A stretch of DNA of 64,000 bases from an uncultured Eubacteriales bacterium (GTDB lineage Bacteria > Bacillota > Clostridia > Christensenellales > UBA1242). The stretch's first letter is position 1, and every line of letters begins with the position of its first letter. Shown here one piece after another: positions 32,264 through 41,086 of the stretch. The notes beneath the pieces were generated by a model. That model was given only the letters and a program-made list of their open reading frames with translations. It did not search any database and was not told where the DNA came from. The stretch lies in the NCBI GenBank assembly GCA_948806215.1, contig CAQIDI010000002.1, forward strand, positions 62,001-126,000. Direction: 5' to 3'. The position numbers and the translations under genes were made by a program.

Positions 32264-33343
32264 CTACCTTGCATAGTGATTTAATTTATTAACTGCATCT
32301 CTTAGCATCGCCGATTGTTCGTATGCCAAAGTCTGTTCTAAAACTTCGTAAACAGGTTTAAAACTAAAAATAGAATTTTTTAAAACCTTATTAAACATAC
32401 TAGGCGACCCCATAATGTTTATTTGAAATGCTTGGCTTGAGCCACCTTGCGTTCCAGCTAATCGCTCGCCATTATATAATTGCAAAAACCTTAGCTCCGC
32501 AATAACTGGTTTGTTATCGGTTTTAATTGTTATTATAGCTGGCTCATTTAAATTGTTTTCTAGTGTTGCATCAATTCCAGCTTTTTTCTTTAAAGCTCTT
32601 AACACCGCAGTTATTGGAGATTCGTATTTTTCTATTTCGTCACCAATTAATCCCAAATAATTAGGAAAATCCGGTTTGTTTTCTGGGCGAACGCCACACA
32701 AAACATAGGTTCTAAGATATGGCACTTTTGATTTTGGTACAATACGTTCTTGCATTGTAAAAATTAAATCCACTGTTTGACGACCTTTTAAAAAGCTACG
32801 ACCTGTATCTTCAAACGCACTTCTAATTCCATTTAACCCATCAACATCGCCAAGCAACATTAATGTTCCAAAAGCAGCAACATCGGCGAATTTTTTAAAA
32901 TCGCCATTAGCAACTGCTCGCCTAAGATCAGTTGCGTGATATGGCATACGGCTATCCTCTTCTGGGTTAACAAAAGTGAACGGAAGCTTTATATTTTTAT
33001 CTTTTAACACATCTAAAATTTCTTCTTTGTTGCCAGTTACAAAATGGGTTACATTATATATGTTACAAATTTCTAAAACATCGTTTAGCCAACCTTCAAA
33101 ATCGGAATAATCTTGAATGTAAACCACTGTTATTTTAGAAACATCTCCGCCCTTTTGTGCAACGCTAAGCAACAACATTTTTTCGCGGAAAACTGCAAGC
33201 AAAGGGTGCCTTTGAGAGCCTGCTTCGTAACAACTACCTAAGCCTATTATTACCTTATCGTATTCGCTTAACAATTTCATTACAGCAGCAATATGCCCTT
33301 TATGAGCTGGAGCGAATCTGCCAATAAATAAAGCTGTTGTCAT
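32264..33343 (-). CDS. NMN adenylyltransferase-like protein with NUDIX-like C-terminus
   Basis: 359 residues. The N-terminal half is a nucleotidyltransferase: GRFAPAHKGHIAAV has the H-x-G-H site, and SRMPYHATDLRRAVANGDFK has the I/L-S/T-x-x-x-R-like motif of NadM/NadD enzymes. The C-terminal half (about 195-359) has a NUDIX-fold look (YLGLIGDEIEKYESPITAVLRALKKKAGI), although the box lacks the REUXEE core. NadM-NUDIX fusions make NAD and hydrolyse ADP-ribose. Here the second domain is probably inactive or altered. Confidence 0.75.
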   Translation of the reverse strand: MTTALFIGRFAPAHKGHIAAVMKLLSEYDKVIIGLGSCYEAGSQRHPLLAVFREKMLLLSVAQKGGDVSKITVVYIQDYSDFEGWLNDVLEICNIYNVTHFVTGNKEEILDVLKDKNIKLPFTFVNPEEDSRMPYHATDLRRAVANGDFKKFADVAAFGTLMLLGDVDGLNGIRSAFEDTGRSFLKGRQTVDLIFTMQERIVPKSKVPYLRTYVLCGVRPENKPDFPNYLGLIGDEIEKYESPITAVLRALKKKAGIDATLENNLNEPAIITIKTDNKPVIAELRFLQLYNGERLAGTQGGSSQAFQINIMGSPSMFNKVLKNSIFSFKPVYEVLEQTLAYEQSAMLRDAVNKLNHYAR

Positions 33344-33391
33344 ATGTATCTCCTAATAAACCTTTATCTATTATTATTTTATCAGTTTTAT

Positions 33392-33420
33392 ATAAAAAAA
33401 GGCTAGTAAACTAGCCTTAA
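33392..33420 (-). terminator. Terminator of pyrG
   Basis: AAGGCTAG (33399-33406) pairs with CTAGCCTT (33411-33418), followed on the minus strand by seven T. Confidence 0.8.
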
Positions 33421-33423
33421 TAA

Positions 33424-35022
33424 TTAATTTTTACAAGCATTAATAAACTCTAAAAATAATGGATGGGGGTTATCTGGGTGGCTTTTAAATTCCGGATGAA
33501 ATTGAACCGCCACATAAAACTTATTTTTAGGTATTTCCACAATTTCAACTAAGTTTCGTTTTTCGTTAACACCTGCAACCACCATTCCGCATTCTTCAAA
33601 GTTAGTTCTAAACTTATTGTTAAATTCGTAACGATGCCTATGTCGTTCCGATATTTTTTTCTTTCCATATGCTTTAAAAGAAACTGTGTTTGGTGTTAAA
33701 GAACAAGGATATGCACCAAGCCTCATTGTTCCGCCTTTTTCTAATATGCTCTTTTGGTCGTCCATAATATCAATAACATAGTGCTTAGATTTTATATCAA
33801 ATTCAGAAGAAGTTGCATCCTCCCAACCAATAACATTTCTTGCAAACTCAATAACTGCAATTTGCATTCCTAAACACAACCCTAAATAAGGAATGTTATT
33901 AACTCTGGCATAGTTTGCCGCCATAATTTTTCCTTCTGTTCCTCTTGTTCCAAATCCGCCCGGAACAACAATTCCACTAAGGTTGCTAAGCATTTGTTGT
34001 GTGCCATAGGTTTCAATATCTACCGAACTAATTAACTTAACTTTAACATCGACATCGTTATTATAGCCTGCGTGCTTTAATGCTTCAGTAACCGAAATAT
34101 AAGCATCTGCCACTTCGATATATTTTCCTATAACACCAACTGTTATTTGTTTTTTAGGTTTGATTATTTTTTTAACTAATTTTTTCCATTCGGTCATATT
34201 AGCCGCTTTGCTTTTTAGTTTTAGTTGCTTACAAACTATTTTATCAAGCCCTTCGCTTTGAAGCATTAATGGCACTTCGTAAAGGCATTTAGCATCGGAA
34301 TTTTGAATAACATATTCTGGACCTTTTAAGTTGCAAAACATTGCAAGTTTTTGTTTCATTTCGTTATCAACTTCAATATTTGCATTAGTTCGACAAACTA
34401 AAATATCTGGTTGTATGCCCAACCTAGTTAATTCTTTAACACTGTTTTGTGCTGGTTTTGTTTTAACTTCTTTTGCTGCTTCTAGGTAAGGCAAAAGTGC
34501 ACAATGCAAAAACAACAAATTATTTTGTCCTAGTTCCATTCTAAGTTGTCGAACGGCTTCTAAAAAAGCAAGCCCTTCCATATCGCCAACTGTGCCACCA
34601 ATTTCCACAATAACAACATCTATGTTATTGTTTTCAACACTTTTAATTTTTTCTTTAATTTCGTTGGTAACGTGTGGAACAAACTGTATAGTTTTTCCTA
34701 AGTACTTACCTTCACGTTCTTTTGCTATTATACTGCTATAAATTTTTCCGCTTGTGAAATTGCAGTTTTTTTCACAGGTTATATTTAAAAATCTTTCGTA
34801 ATGTCCAATATCTAAATCGGTTTCGGTGCCATCGTCGGTAACAAAAACTTCGCCGTGTTGATAAGGGCTCATAGTTCCTGGGTCCACATTTATATATGGA
34901 TCCAATTTTTGAACAGCCACTTTAAATCCTCTATTTATTAATAGCCTACCAAGCGATGCTGCTGTTATTCCTTTACCAAGGCTAGAAGCAACTCCACCCG
35001 TAACAATAATAAATTTGCTCAT
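33424..35022 (-). CDS. pyrG: CTP synthase
   Basis: 532 residues from the ATG at 35022, which has AAGGAG upstream; an in-frame ATG at 35115 is upstream of this RBS and is not used. N-terminal synthetase: FIIVTGGVASSLGKGITAAS with the P-loop, DPYINVDPGTMSP. C-terminal class I glutamine amidotransferase: GLCLGMQIAVIEFARN (Cys nucleophile) and VQFHPEFKSHP (His-Glu). Converts UTP to CTP. Located downstream of a CYTH-domain gene. Confidence 0.97.
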   Translation of the reverse strand: MSKFIIVTGGVASSLGKGITAASLGRLLINRGFKVAVQKLDPYINVDPGTMSPYQHGEVFVTDDGTETDLDIGHYERFLNITCEKNCNFTSGKIYSSIIAKEREGKYLGKTIQFVPHVTNEIKEKIKSVENNNIDVVIVEIGGTVGDMEGLAFLEAVRQLRMELGQNNLLFLHCALLPYLEAAKEVKTKPAQNSVKELTRLGIQPDILVCRTNANIEVDNEMKQKLAMFCNLKGPEYVIQNSDAKCLYEVPLMLQSEGLDKIVCKQLKLKSKAANMTEWKKLVKKIIKPKKQITVGVIGKYIEVADAYISVTEALKHAGYNNDVDVKVKLISSVDIETYGTQQMLSNLSGIVVPGGFGTRGTEGKIMAANYARVNNIPYLGLCLGMQIAVIEFARNVIGWEDATSSEFDIKSKHYVIDIMDDQKSILEKGGTMRLGAYPCSLTPNTVSFKAYGKKKISERHRHRYEFNNKFRTNFEECGMVVAGVNEKRNLVEIVEIPKNKFYVAVQFHPEFKSHPDNPHPLFLEFINACKN

Positions 35023-35047
35023 AGTTTTTCTCCTTGCACCATAAAAA

Positions 35048-35518
35048 TTAATTTTCCAAGAAACGAATTTCGTTATAAACTTTTTCTGCTTGCTCCTTAG
35101 TTCCTTCAACTGCAACTATAAAAGCTTTGCGTGGAAATTCGTAATCGTCCAATTCTAATTTTACTCTGCCTTTTTTAAAAACTACTCTAGTTCTAATTAA
35201 TGTGTTATCTCGTTTATATCCCAAAAAATCTAACATCGATTTTATTGCCTTTTCATCATCAAAATTAATAGGCAAACTTTCTTTTCGTTCGTGTAGCACA
35301 CTGGTGGATAAAACACTCTCTTTAAATTCAAGTTCTTTAATTGCCTTTCCATTTTTTTCGATAATAGTAACACGAGCCATTGTGCTGTTTGGGTGCCTAT
35401 AAATTATGCGTTGTTGTTTATTAGAACTAACTAGTTCGTAGCCATTATTTCCGCAATATTCAATATAGGGTATTAAATTTTTAACTTCAAAACTATATTC
35501 GTTTTCTTTCATAAACAA
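35048..35518 (-). CDS. CYTH-domain phosphatase-like protein
   Basis: 156 residues. Begins with a strand YSFEVKNLIPY in place of the ExExK signature. VKLELDDYEFP and AFIVAVEGTKEQAEKVYNEI are the late CYTH strands and helix. CYTH enzymes act on triphosphates (thiamine triphosphatase, tripolyphosphatase, class IV cyclase). It is 25 bp upstream of pyrG, probably the same operon. Confidence 0.75.
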   Translation of the reverse strand: MFMKENEYSFEVKNLIPYIEYCGNNGYELVSSNKQQRIIYRHPNSTMARVTIIEKNGKAIKELEFKESVLSTSVLHERKESLPINFDDEKAIKSMLDFLGYKRDNTLIRTRVVFKKGRVKLELDDYEFPRKAFIVAVEGTKEQAEKVYNEIRFLEN

Positions 35519-35593
35519 TTTTCCTTAACTTAAGTATAGCACAATAAAATATTAGTGCCCAACAAAATTAAATTTTGATTTAAAATTTTTTAA

Positions 35594-35625
35594 AAAAAGT
35601 TACCGCTAAACGGTAACCTTTTTTA
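35594..35625 (-). terminator. Terminator of the 35638-37044 operon
   Basis: GTTACCG (35599-35605) pairs with CGGTAAC (35611-35617), extended by A/T on both sides, T tract on the minus exit side. Confidence 0.8.
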
Positions 35626-35637
35626 TTCTTATTTTAT

Positions 35638-36249
35638 TTATAAGTTTATATTAATACCAAACTCTTTTAGTTTGTTTGCAAAATCTTTAAAGCTATCAAT
35701 TCTTTTAACATTAGGTGAACTTTGCAATGTTTTATTATAATCAGTACTCATTAAAAATGCAGTGCATTTAAAATTTTTATTGTTAAAATGTTCTGCCACA
35801 TTTCCAGTTATTTTAATATCATCATCAATAAAAACATTAGCGTGTTCTTGTTCGCAAATTTTTTCTTTATCGTTTCTGCCAATATAAATTTTATTATATT
35901 TTAAGTTGTTGTTTTCTAACCACTTATAAGTTACTTCTTCTGGGTTGGTGTGCCAATCGTTTGCACGCGCAGTTGATATTATAATTTTATGCCCCATATC
36001 GTAAAGTGCGTTAATTAATTTTATTGCATTTGGTTTTGCCGGAAACTCCAACATCATTTGGTCGCCATATTGTTTATACCAATTTAATGCAGTTTCTAAA
36101 TCCCAATCAAACTTTTTTTCTGCAAACCTAACAACTTTTGCAACTTGTTTAAATGGCAGTTTATTATCTTTTATAAACTTATTTATGTAATATTCGCTAT
36201 AGGCATCGGTATCACAAATTGTATCGTCTAAATCAAAAACAAAAACCAC
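35638..36249 (-). CDS. 5'(3')-nucleotidase-like HAD protein
   Basis: 203 residues. Motif I VFDLDDTICDTDAY (DxD), ISTARAND as motif II, and VFIDDDIKITG near 135 as motif III/IV. The length and DLDDT-I pattern resemble bacterial 5'-nucleotidase/NT5C-type HADs. Last gene in a run of three on the minus strand with 2-15 bp gaps. Confidence 0.78.
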   Translation of the reverse strand: MVFVFDLDDTICDTDAYSEYYINKFIKDNKLPFKQVAKVVRFAEKKFDWDLETALNWYKQYGDQMMLEFPAKPNAIKLINALYDMGHKIIISTARANDWHTNPEEVTYKWLENNNLKYNKIYIGRNDKEKICEQEHANVFIDDDIKITGNVAEHFNNKNFKCTAFLMSTDYNKTLQSSPNVKRIDSFKDFANKLKEFGININL

Positions 36250-36250
36250 A

Positions 36251-36616
36251 CTACACTTCCTTTACAAAACGCCATTGTTTAAAATAGGTTAACTTTCCTT
36301 TAGCATTTAATTTTATTTCAAAAACTCCGTCAATTAGTTGAGTTACATTAGTTTTAACCATAGTACGTTTCATTTTAAAATGATAAATACAGCTGTTATC
36401 GTCTTCAAACAAAATTTTGCCACTGTAGGAAATATCTTTTTGGTTTTCTTTAACAACCGCCCATAGTGGTTTAACTTGCTCTAATGTTAAACAAGGTTCA
36501 TCAATCGGGTTTTCGTAATACTTTAACTTGCTTGCCATAAGTTCGCAAGTTTTTTCGCCTTCTAAATTTTTCCAACTATCCATAAACAATTTTAAAAATG
36601 TTTTATAATCTTTCAT
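36251..36616 (-). CDS. NTF2/SnoaL-like small protein
   Basis: 121 residues. Helical start (DYKTFLKLFMDSWKNLEGEKTCELM), a conical beta-sheet pattern (ISYSGKILFEDDNSCIYHFKMKRTM) and a C-terminal ...FKQWRFVK, matching the NTF2-like fold. May bind or protect a small ligand; no catalytic residues can be assigned. Sits between the nucleotidase and PNPOx genes. Confidence 0.6.
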   Translation of the reverse strand: MKDYKTFLKLFMDSWKNLEGEKTCELMASKLKYYENPIDEPCLTLEQVKPLWAVVKENQKDISYSGKILFEDDNSCIYHFKMKRTMVKTNVTQLIDGVFEIKLNAKGKLTYFKQWRFVKEV

Positions 36617-36630
36617 ACCATTACCCCTAC

Positions 36631-37044
36631 TTAAAATTTAACATCTTCGGTTTTTAAATCTTTATAAAATCTTGTGTTTTCTATTGTGAATTTTAACACG
36701 CAATAATCTGGATCGGTTTTACCGTTTTTATAAAAAATACTATCGCCCAATTTCCAAATCTCATTTTTAATTTCTTGATTGGTTAACACTTCCATTTTTC
36801 CTATTAACGCAATTCCTGTGTAACTAATCAAACCCTTTTTATAAAAATAAACGCACGCTTTTGGACAGTTATTATATTCGGTAACTTTATTAGAAGAAAG
36901 ATTTGTGGAAAAATAAAGTTCGTTGCGTTCAATTTTTCTTGGGCGTAGCATTGCCCTAATAACAGGATAGCCGTGTTCGTTAATTGATGAAATTATTGCA
37001 ACCTTTTGTTTTTTTATAAGTTTTATTATATCTTCTTTTGTCAT
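36631..37044 (-). CDS. Pyridoxamine-5'-phosphate-oxidase-family protein
   Basis: 137 residues. VAIISSINEHGYPVIRAMLRP and LYFSTNLSSNKVTEYNNCPKACVYF are the FMN-binding split-barrel pattern of general PNPOx-like (general stress protein 26) proteins. Likely an FMN-dependent reductase or FMN store rather than true PNPOx. First gene of a three-gene operon. Confidence 0.83.
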   Translation of the reverse strand: MTKEDIIKLIKKQKVAIISSINEHGYPVIRAMLRPRKIERNELYFSTNLSSNKVTEYNNCPKACVYFYKKGLISYTGIALIGKMEVLTNQEIKNEIWKLGDSIFYKNGKTDPDYCVLKFTIENTRFYKDLKTEDVKF

Positions 37045-37256
37045 TTTATTACCACCTATTTTAATTTTATAAAAGTTACTGTTTTATTTTTTTAAATATT
37101 TTATCAACATTAAAACCAATTAATTGTTTTTTTATATGTTTAAAACCAATGTCCAACATTAACACCAGTTATTTTTTTATTTCGTTTAAAGTTAAAACTA
37201 GACTTTCTAAATTTTTACTACCGACATATTGCCATAATTTTTGATATTTAATAATA
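37045..37256. other. Intergenic region with possible gene remnant
   Basis: 212 bp with no intact gene. On the minus strand, 37173-37256 reads open in one frame and would give KYQKLWQYVGSKNLESLVLT and a few further residues before a stop, but there is no RBS and no ATG in place. It may be a decayed gene end or chance. Confidence 0.3.
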
Positions 37257-38060
37257 TTAACTTTTTAAATCTAACATAACCGGTAAGTGATCACTATAAT
37301 CTAGTTCTAAAATATCGCAGTTATTTATGTTTTGTTTTTCGCTAGCACTTAGCAATGCATAATCTATGCGATATTTCCAACTGTTGTAGCTATTATCTTG
37401 CCTAGAGCGATAACTTCGCCAAGAATATTTAACAGTTTCTGGATTATAATATCTAAAACAATCAACCAAATTTAGTTTTAACAAGTTGTTAAACGCTTCT
37501 CGCTCGATTGGTAAAAACACCGATTTTGTTTTACATTCTTTAGGGTTAGTTAAATCTATTTCGGTGTGAGCTATGTTAAAATCGCCCACACAAACAACTT
37601 TATATTGTTCGCCTAGCACTTTTAAGTACTTAGTTAACGCACTTAAATACTGCATTTTAAATTCCAGCCTACTATTTCCGTTTGGGATATAGGCATCAAC
37701 TATAGCAAGATTTCCTAAAATTATGGTTGTTGTTCTGCCTTCGTTATCTTGCCAAAATTCGCTCATATTAAACATAACCTTATCGGGTTTGTGTTTTGTT
37801 AATATAAGTGTTCCCGCATAACCTGCAATTTCTCCGCAATTATAAATTGGGAAATAATCTTTTAAAATATTGTTATTATCTTCTTCGCCAAACAAACTAA
37901 GCTGGCTAGTTTTAGGATACAAAATTTCTTTAGTTACATTTTCGTTTGCTCTAACTTCTTGAAAACAATAAACATCTGCATCAAAATTTTTTATCCATTC
38001 TATTAAGCCTAGTTTTGCACTGGCTCTAATTCCGTTTATGTTATAAGATACTATTTTCAT
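37257..38060 (-). CDS. xth: Exodeoxyribonuclease III
   Basis: 267 residues. MKIVSYNINGIRASAKLGLIEWI with CFQEVRA (catalytic Glu), YIPNGN, VVCVGDFNIAHTEIDL (Asp/Asn), SWRSYR and the final YSDHLPVML (Asp-His) give the complete AP-endonuclease/ExoIII active site. Repairs abasic sites. Monocistronic on the minus strand. Confidence 0.94.
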   Translation of the reverse strand: MKIVSYNINGIRASAKLGLIEWIKNFDADVYCFQEVRANENVTKEILYPKTSQLSLFGEEDNNNILKDYFPIYNCGEIAGYAGTLILTKHKPDKVMFNMSEFWQDNEGRTTTIILGNLAIVDAYIPNGNSRLEFKMQYLSALTKYLKVLGEQYKVVCVGDFNIAHTEIDLTNPKECKTKSVFLPIEREAFNNLLKLNLVDCFRYYNPETVKYSWRSYRSRQDNSYNSWKYRIDYALLSASEKQNINNCDILELDYSDHLPVMLDLKS

Positions 38061-38200
38061 ACTATTATTTTATAATATAAACAATATTTAATCAACTTTT
38101 AAGTTTATTTAATATCAATTAAACATTTTATAATTAAAATAAAAATGTTGTTTCAATAATTTTTTTGTGATAAAATTTTTTTGAACTGAGGAGAAAAACT

Positions 38201-39601
38201 ATGGCTTTTAAATACGACATAAATTCAGCTAAAAAAGATAAAGTTTCAAGCGTTTGTTTGTTAACAACACACTCTATTTCAGAAATTATTAATATGCTGG
38301 TTTCAACATTCTTGGTTGGACATATTTATGGCTTTTGCAATAATAATGCCTACACCTATATTTTTAATGTTGGCGTTTATTATTTAACATTATATATTGT
38401 TAGTATTGTTGTGCACTTAATACTAGGCCCATTAGTTGATAAAACAAACAGAGTTTGGTTATATCGAATAAGTTTACTAATGCGAGCAGGTTTAATTGTT
38501 GTGTGTGTTTTCTTAGGAAACAACCTAGCCCAAATGTTGGTTTTAGCCGGAATTTTAAGTGGTATTTCAGAAGGCTTTTATTATGCTGCTTACAACACAA
38601 TGAAGCAAGAAATGGTTAGCAGAACTTCGATTGGCAAATATGTTACACTAAGTATGGTTCTACAAAAATTTGTTTATATTGTTTTCCCAATAACAATGGG
38701 TGCATTAATTGATATTTCTTCTTACTCCACTGTTGCAATTTATGTTTTAGTTATTGCAATAATTCAAATTGGAATTTCGTTTGGAATAAAATCACGAAAA
38801 CCAGAAGGTAGCCATTTTGATTTAAAGGGTTACTTTGTAAAATTAAAAGAGAACCCAGAAATAGGCAAAAAAATGAAAATGCTTTATATTGCTGCAATTC
38901 CTTATGGGCTTGGAACAATTGTTGGCGTTTTGTTAAATGTTTCTATTATGTTACAATTTGAAAAAAGCTTTGACCTTGGTTGGTTAACAACTGTGTTCTC
39001 GATAGTTTCTGCTTTGTTTATTATAGTTATTAATAAACTAACAAAAAAAGGCGAACGCAGTTGGTTGTTTGTTGTAACTGGAATTTTGCCACTGATAGGC
39101 TCAATTTCATTTAGTGTTTATCCGGGAATTATAACAATTATTATTTATAACATTTGTAATGCTATAAGCAATATAACCTATAAAACCGTTTACGATATTT
39201 ACCGCAATGGCAACTTAAAAGAAGCCGGATTATATAGTGAAATTCAAGAACACCAAACTTTTACCGAGGTTGTGTTTAACGGAATGAGAGTTATTGCTTT
39301 TGCTTTAATGCTAATTTCGGGATTAGTAAAAAATATAATATTCTTTAAAGTTTTCCTATGCATTTGTTCTTTAACCTACACATTTACTTTAATTGCTCTT
39401 ATGATTTACGAAAAAAAGTTTCCGCCTGCAAAACTTGAATTGCAAGCAGAAACAGCTTTAAAAAAACCAATTTTAGCAGTTGACGATAAAAACATTTTAG
39501 AACAAGTTGAAAACATAAAAAGCCAAGAAGTTAACGAATTACCAACAGAAAATTTAAAGAAAAAACCTAGCAAAAAAGAAGGCGAAAAAAACAATAAATA
39601 A
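38201..39601 (+). CDS. MFS transporter
   Basis: 466 residues, about 12 hydrophobic segments to residue 405. Between segments 2 and 3 LILGPLVDKTNRVWLYR fits the MFS loop G-x-x-x-D-R/K-x-x-x-x-R. The last 60 residues are a charged cytoplasmic tail (KKPSKKEGEKNNK end). Substrate unknown. RBS GAGGAG; strong terminator downstream. Confidence 0.82.
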   Translation: MAFKYDINSAKKDKVSSVCLLTTHSISEIINMLVSTFLVGHIYGFCNNNAYTYIFNVGVYYLTLYIVSIVVHLILGPLVDKTNRVWLYRISLLMRAGLIVVCVFLGNNLAQMLVLAGILSGISEGFYYAAYNTMKQEMVSRTSIGKYVTLSMVLQKFVYIVFPITMGALIDISSYSTVAIYVLVIAIIQIGISFGIKSRKPEGSHFDLKGYFVKLKENPEIGKKMKMLYIAAIPYGLGTIVGVLLNVSIMLQFEKSFDLGWLTTVFSIVSALFIIVINKLTKKGERSWLFVVTGILPLIGSISFSVYPGIITIIIYNICNAISNITYKTVYDIYRNGNLKEAGLYSEIQEHQTFTEVVFNGMRVIAFALMLISGLVKNIIFFKVFLCICSLTYTFTLIALMIYEKKFPPAKLELQAETALKKPILAVDDKNILEQVENIKSQEVNELPTENLKKKPSKKEGEKNNK

Positions 39602-39612
39602 TTATGCCAAAT

Positions 39613-39648
39613 AAAAAATCGAACTAGTTTAGTTCGATTTTTTTGTTA
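39613..39648 (+). terminator. Bidirectional terminator after the MFS gene
   Basis: AAAAATCGAACT (39614-39625) pairs with AGTTCGATTTTT (39631-39642), long T run. Confidence 0.8.
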
Positions 39649-39691
39649 TTATTCTTTTATTCCTTTAGGAATTGAAACATTAACTAAACTA

Positions 39692-40531
39692 TTATTCAAC
39701 AACAATATAGTTGTTTTTTCCTAAATCATAATATTCAATAATCTCGCCTTTTTCGTATTGTGTTTGGCTAAGTAAAGTAAAACTTTTATTTTCTTTTTCG
39801 TTATAAATCATAACATTATATAACACACCCTTTTTACTTTTGCTATGATAATAAGAATATTTAACAATGGCAGATTTTAACTCTAAGTTCTTAGGCAATT
39901 CCTTTTTGTTAATAGCACTTTTCCTAACACTTTTTATGCCATTTTTAAAATAATTTTTATTTGCGGTTTTTGTAATAATTAAATTAACAACTAAAAGTGT
40001 TAAAAACAATCCTACGCTAACACCTAAAAGAATAAACCCAACAGGACCTATTCGCAATAACACAGTTCCTACAAAAAATATAATAAAACATAGGGCTAGC
40101 GTAATATAAATTCCGTAAACATAAATTTTATCTTTTAACGACGCAGATTTTAAAGCCGACCTAGCCGATTTAGAAAGACCAAAACAAGTTAACACAAGTT
40201 CGCCAACCGAATCGCATTCATCACTAACTAAAACTGCTTTTGCCATTTCTCTTTCTGCTTTATTAGATGCAGTTGCAACTTTTTTTAACAACTTTTCTTC
40301 ATCTTCTAAAGTTCGTTTTTCCTTATTATTTTGTTTCAATTCTTTATTTAAGTCTTTAACAAACATTACAAATGCTGTTATCACAGTAGCATAAGAGCCT
40401 ACCACCATAATAACAATGCCAGCAATTGTTAAACCATTAATTTTATAGGTGCTACCAAAAATTAAAAATGTTATAAAAATTGCCATTAAAATTAATATTA
40501 TCGATAAAAAAATCTTGTCTCTAAATTTCAA
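39692..40531 (-). CDS. Four-helix membrane protein, unknown
   Basis: 279 residues. Two hydrophobic segments near the N-terminus (about 9-27, 35-58), a charged loop (KELKQNNKEKRTLEDEEKLLKK), two more (about 145-163, 168-190) and a soluble C-terminal domain of about 80 residues. Last gene of the minus operon 44273-39692 (gap 13 bp). No family recognised. Confidence 0.7.
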   Translation of the reverse strand: MKFRDKIFLSIILILMAIFITFLIFGSTYKINGLTIAGIVIMVVGSYATVITAFVMFVKDLNKELKQNNKEKRTLEDEEKLLKKVATASNKAEREMAKAVLVSDECDSVGELVLTCFGLSKSARSALKSASLKDKIYVYGIYITLALCFIIFFVGTVLLRIGPVGFILLGVSVGLFLTLLVVNLIITKTANKNYFKNGIKSVRKSAINKKELPKNLELKSAIVKYSYYHSKSKKGVLYNVMIYNEKENKSFTLLSQTQYEKGEIIEYYDLGKNNYIVVE

Positions 40532-40544
40532 ATTTATTCTCCTA

Positions 40545-41081
40545 TTAATTTTTTAAATTTAAAACAATGTTTTCCACAATTTCGGGCTTACCAAATTTAA
40601 GCACTTCAAACTCGCTGGTTGTTTTAAAACCAAAATCGTGAAACACTTTTAATGCACCAACTCTGGTTTTTGGAACTGTATCGGTTAAAGCATAAACTTT
40701 GGCAGTTTTTGCTTTTTTAATTAGTTGGTTTAGTGCCAATCGCATATAGCCACAACCCCTATATTCGTGTTTAATAACAATCCCCATTGTGGCAAGATTG
40801 GTTTTTTCGTCTTTATTAAAATTAACATATCCCACAAAGTTGTTTTTATCAACATCTAAAATGTATGCAAAATAAAAATTAGGATTTTTAAATTTTGTAT
40901 TATACCATTTTGCATAATCTTCTTTTTTAAATTCTATGCATCCAGTGTTATAGTTATAGCCTTGGTAGCTAACATTATAGCCTGCATTATATTCCATTGT
41001 TTTTTCATCGGATAAACACTGGGCTCTAAACCATAAATCTTTTAGTTTGGGTTTAACTAGTTTTATGTTATTCATTACCAT
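40545..41081 (-). CDS. GNAT-family N-acetyltransferase
   Basis: 178 residues of the RimJ/RimL type: NIKLVKPKLKDLWFRAQCLSD start, then MGIVIKHEYRGCGYMRLALNQLIKKA as the acetyl-CoA loop and VGALKVFHDFGFKTTSEFEV at the end. The substrate may be a protein N-terminus or a small amine. 5 bp after the SDR fusion gene, so co-expressed with it. Confidence 0.82.
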   Translation of the reverse strand: MVMNNIKLVKPKLKDLWFRAQCLSDEKTMEYNAGYNVSYQGYNYNTGCIEFKKEDYAKWYNTKFKNPNFYFAYILDVDKNNFVGYVNFNKDEKTNLATMGIVIKHEYRGCGYMRLALNQLIKKAKTAKVYALTDTVPKTRVGALKVFHDFGFKTTSEFEVLKFGKPEIVENIVLNLKN

Positions 41082-41086
41082 ACCTA

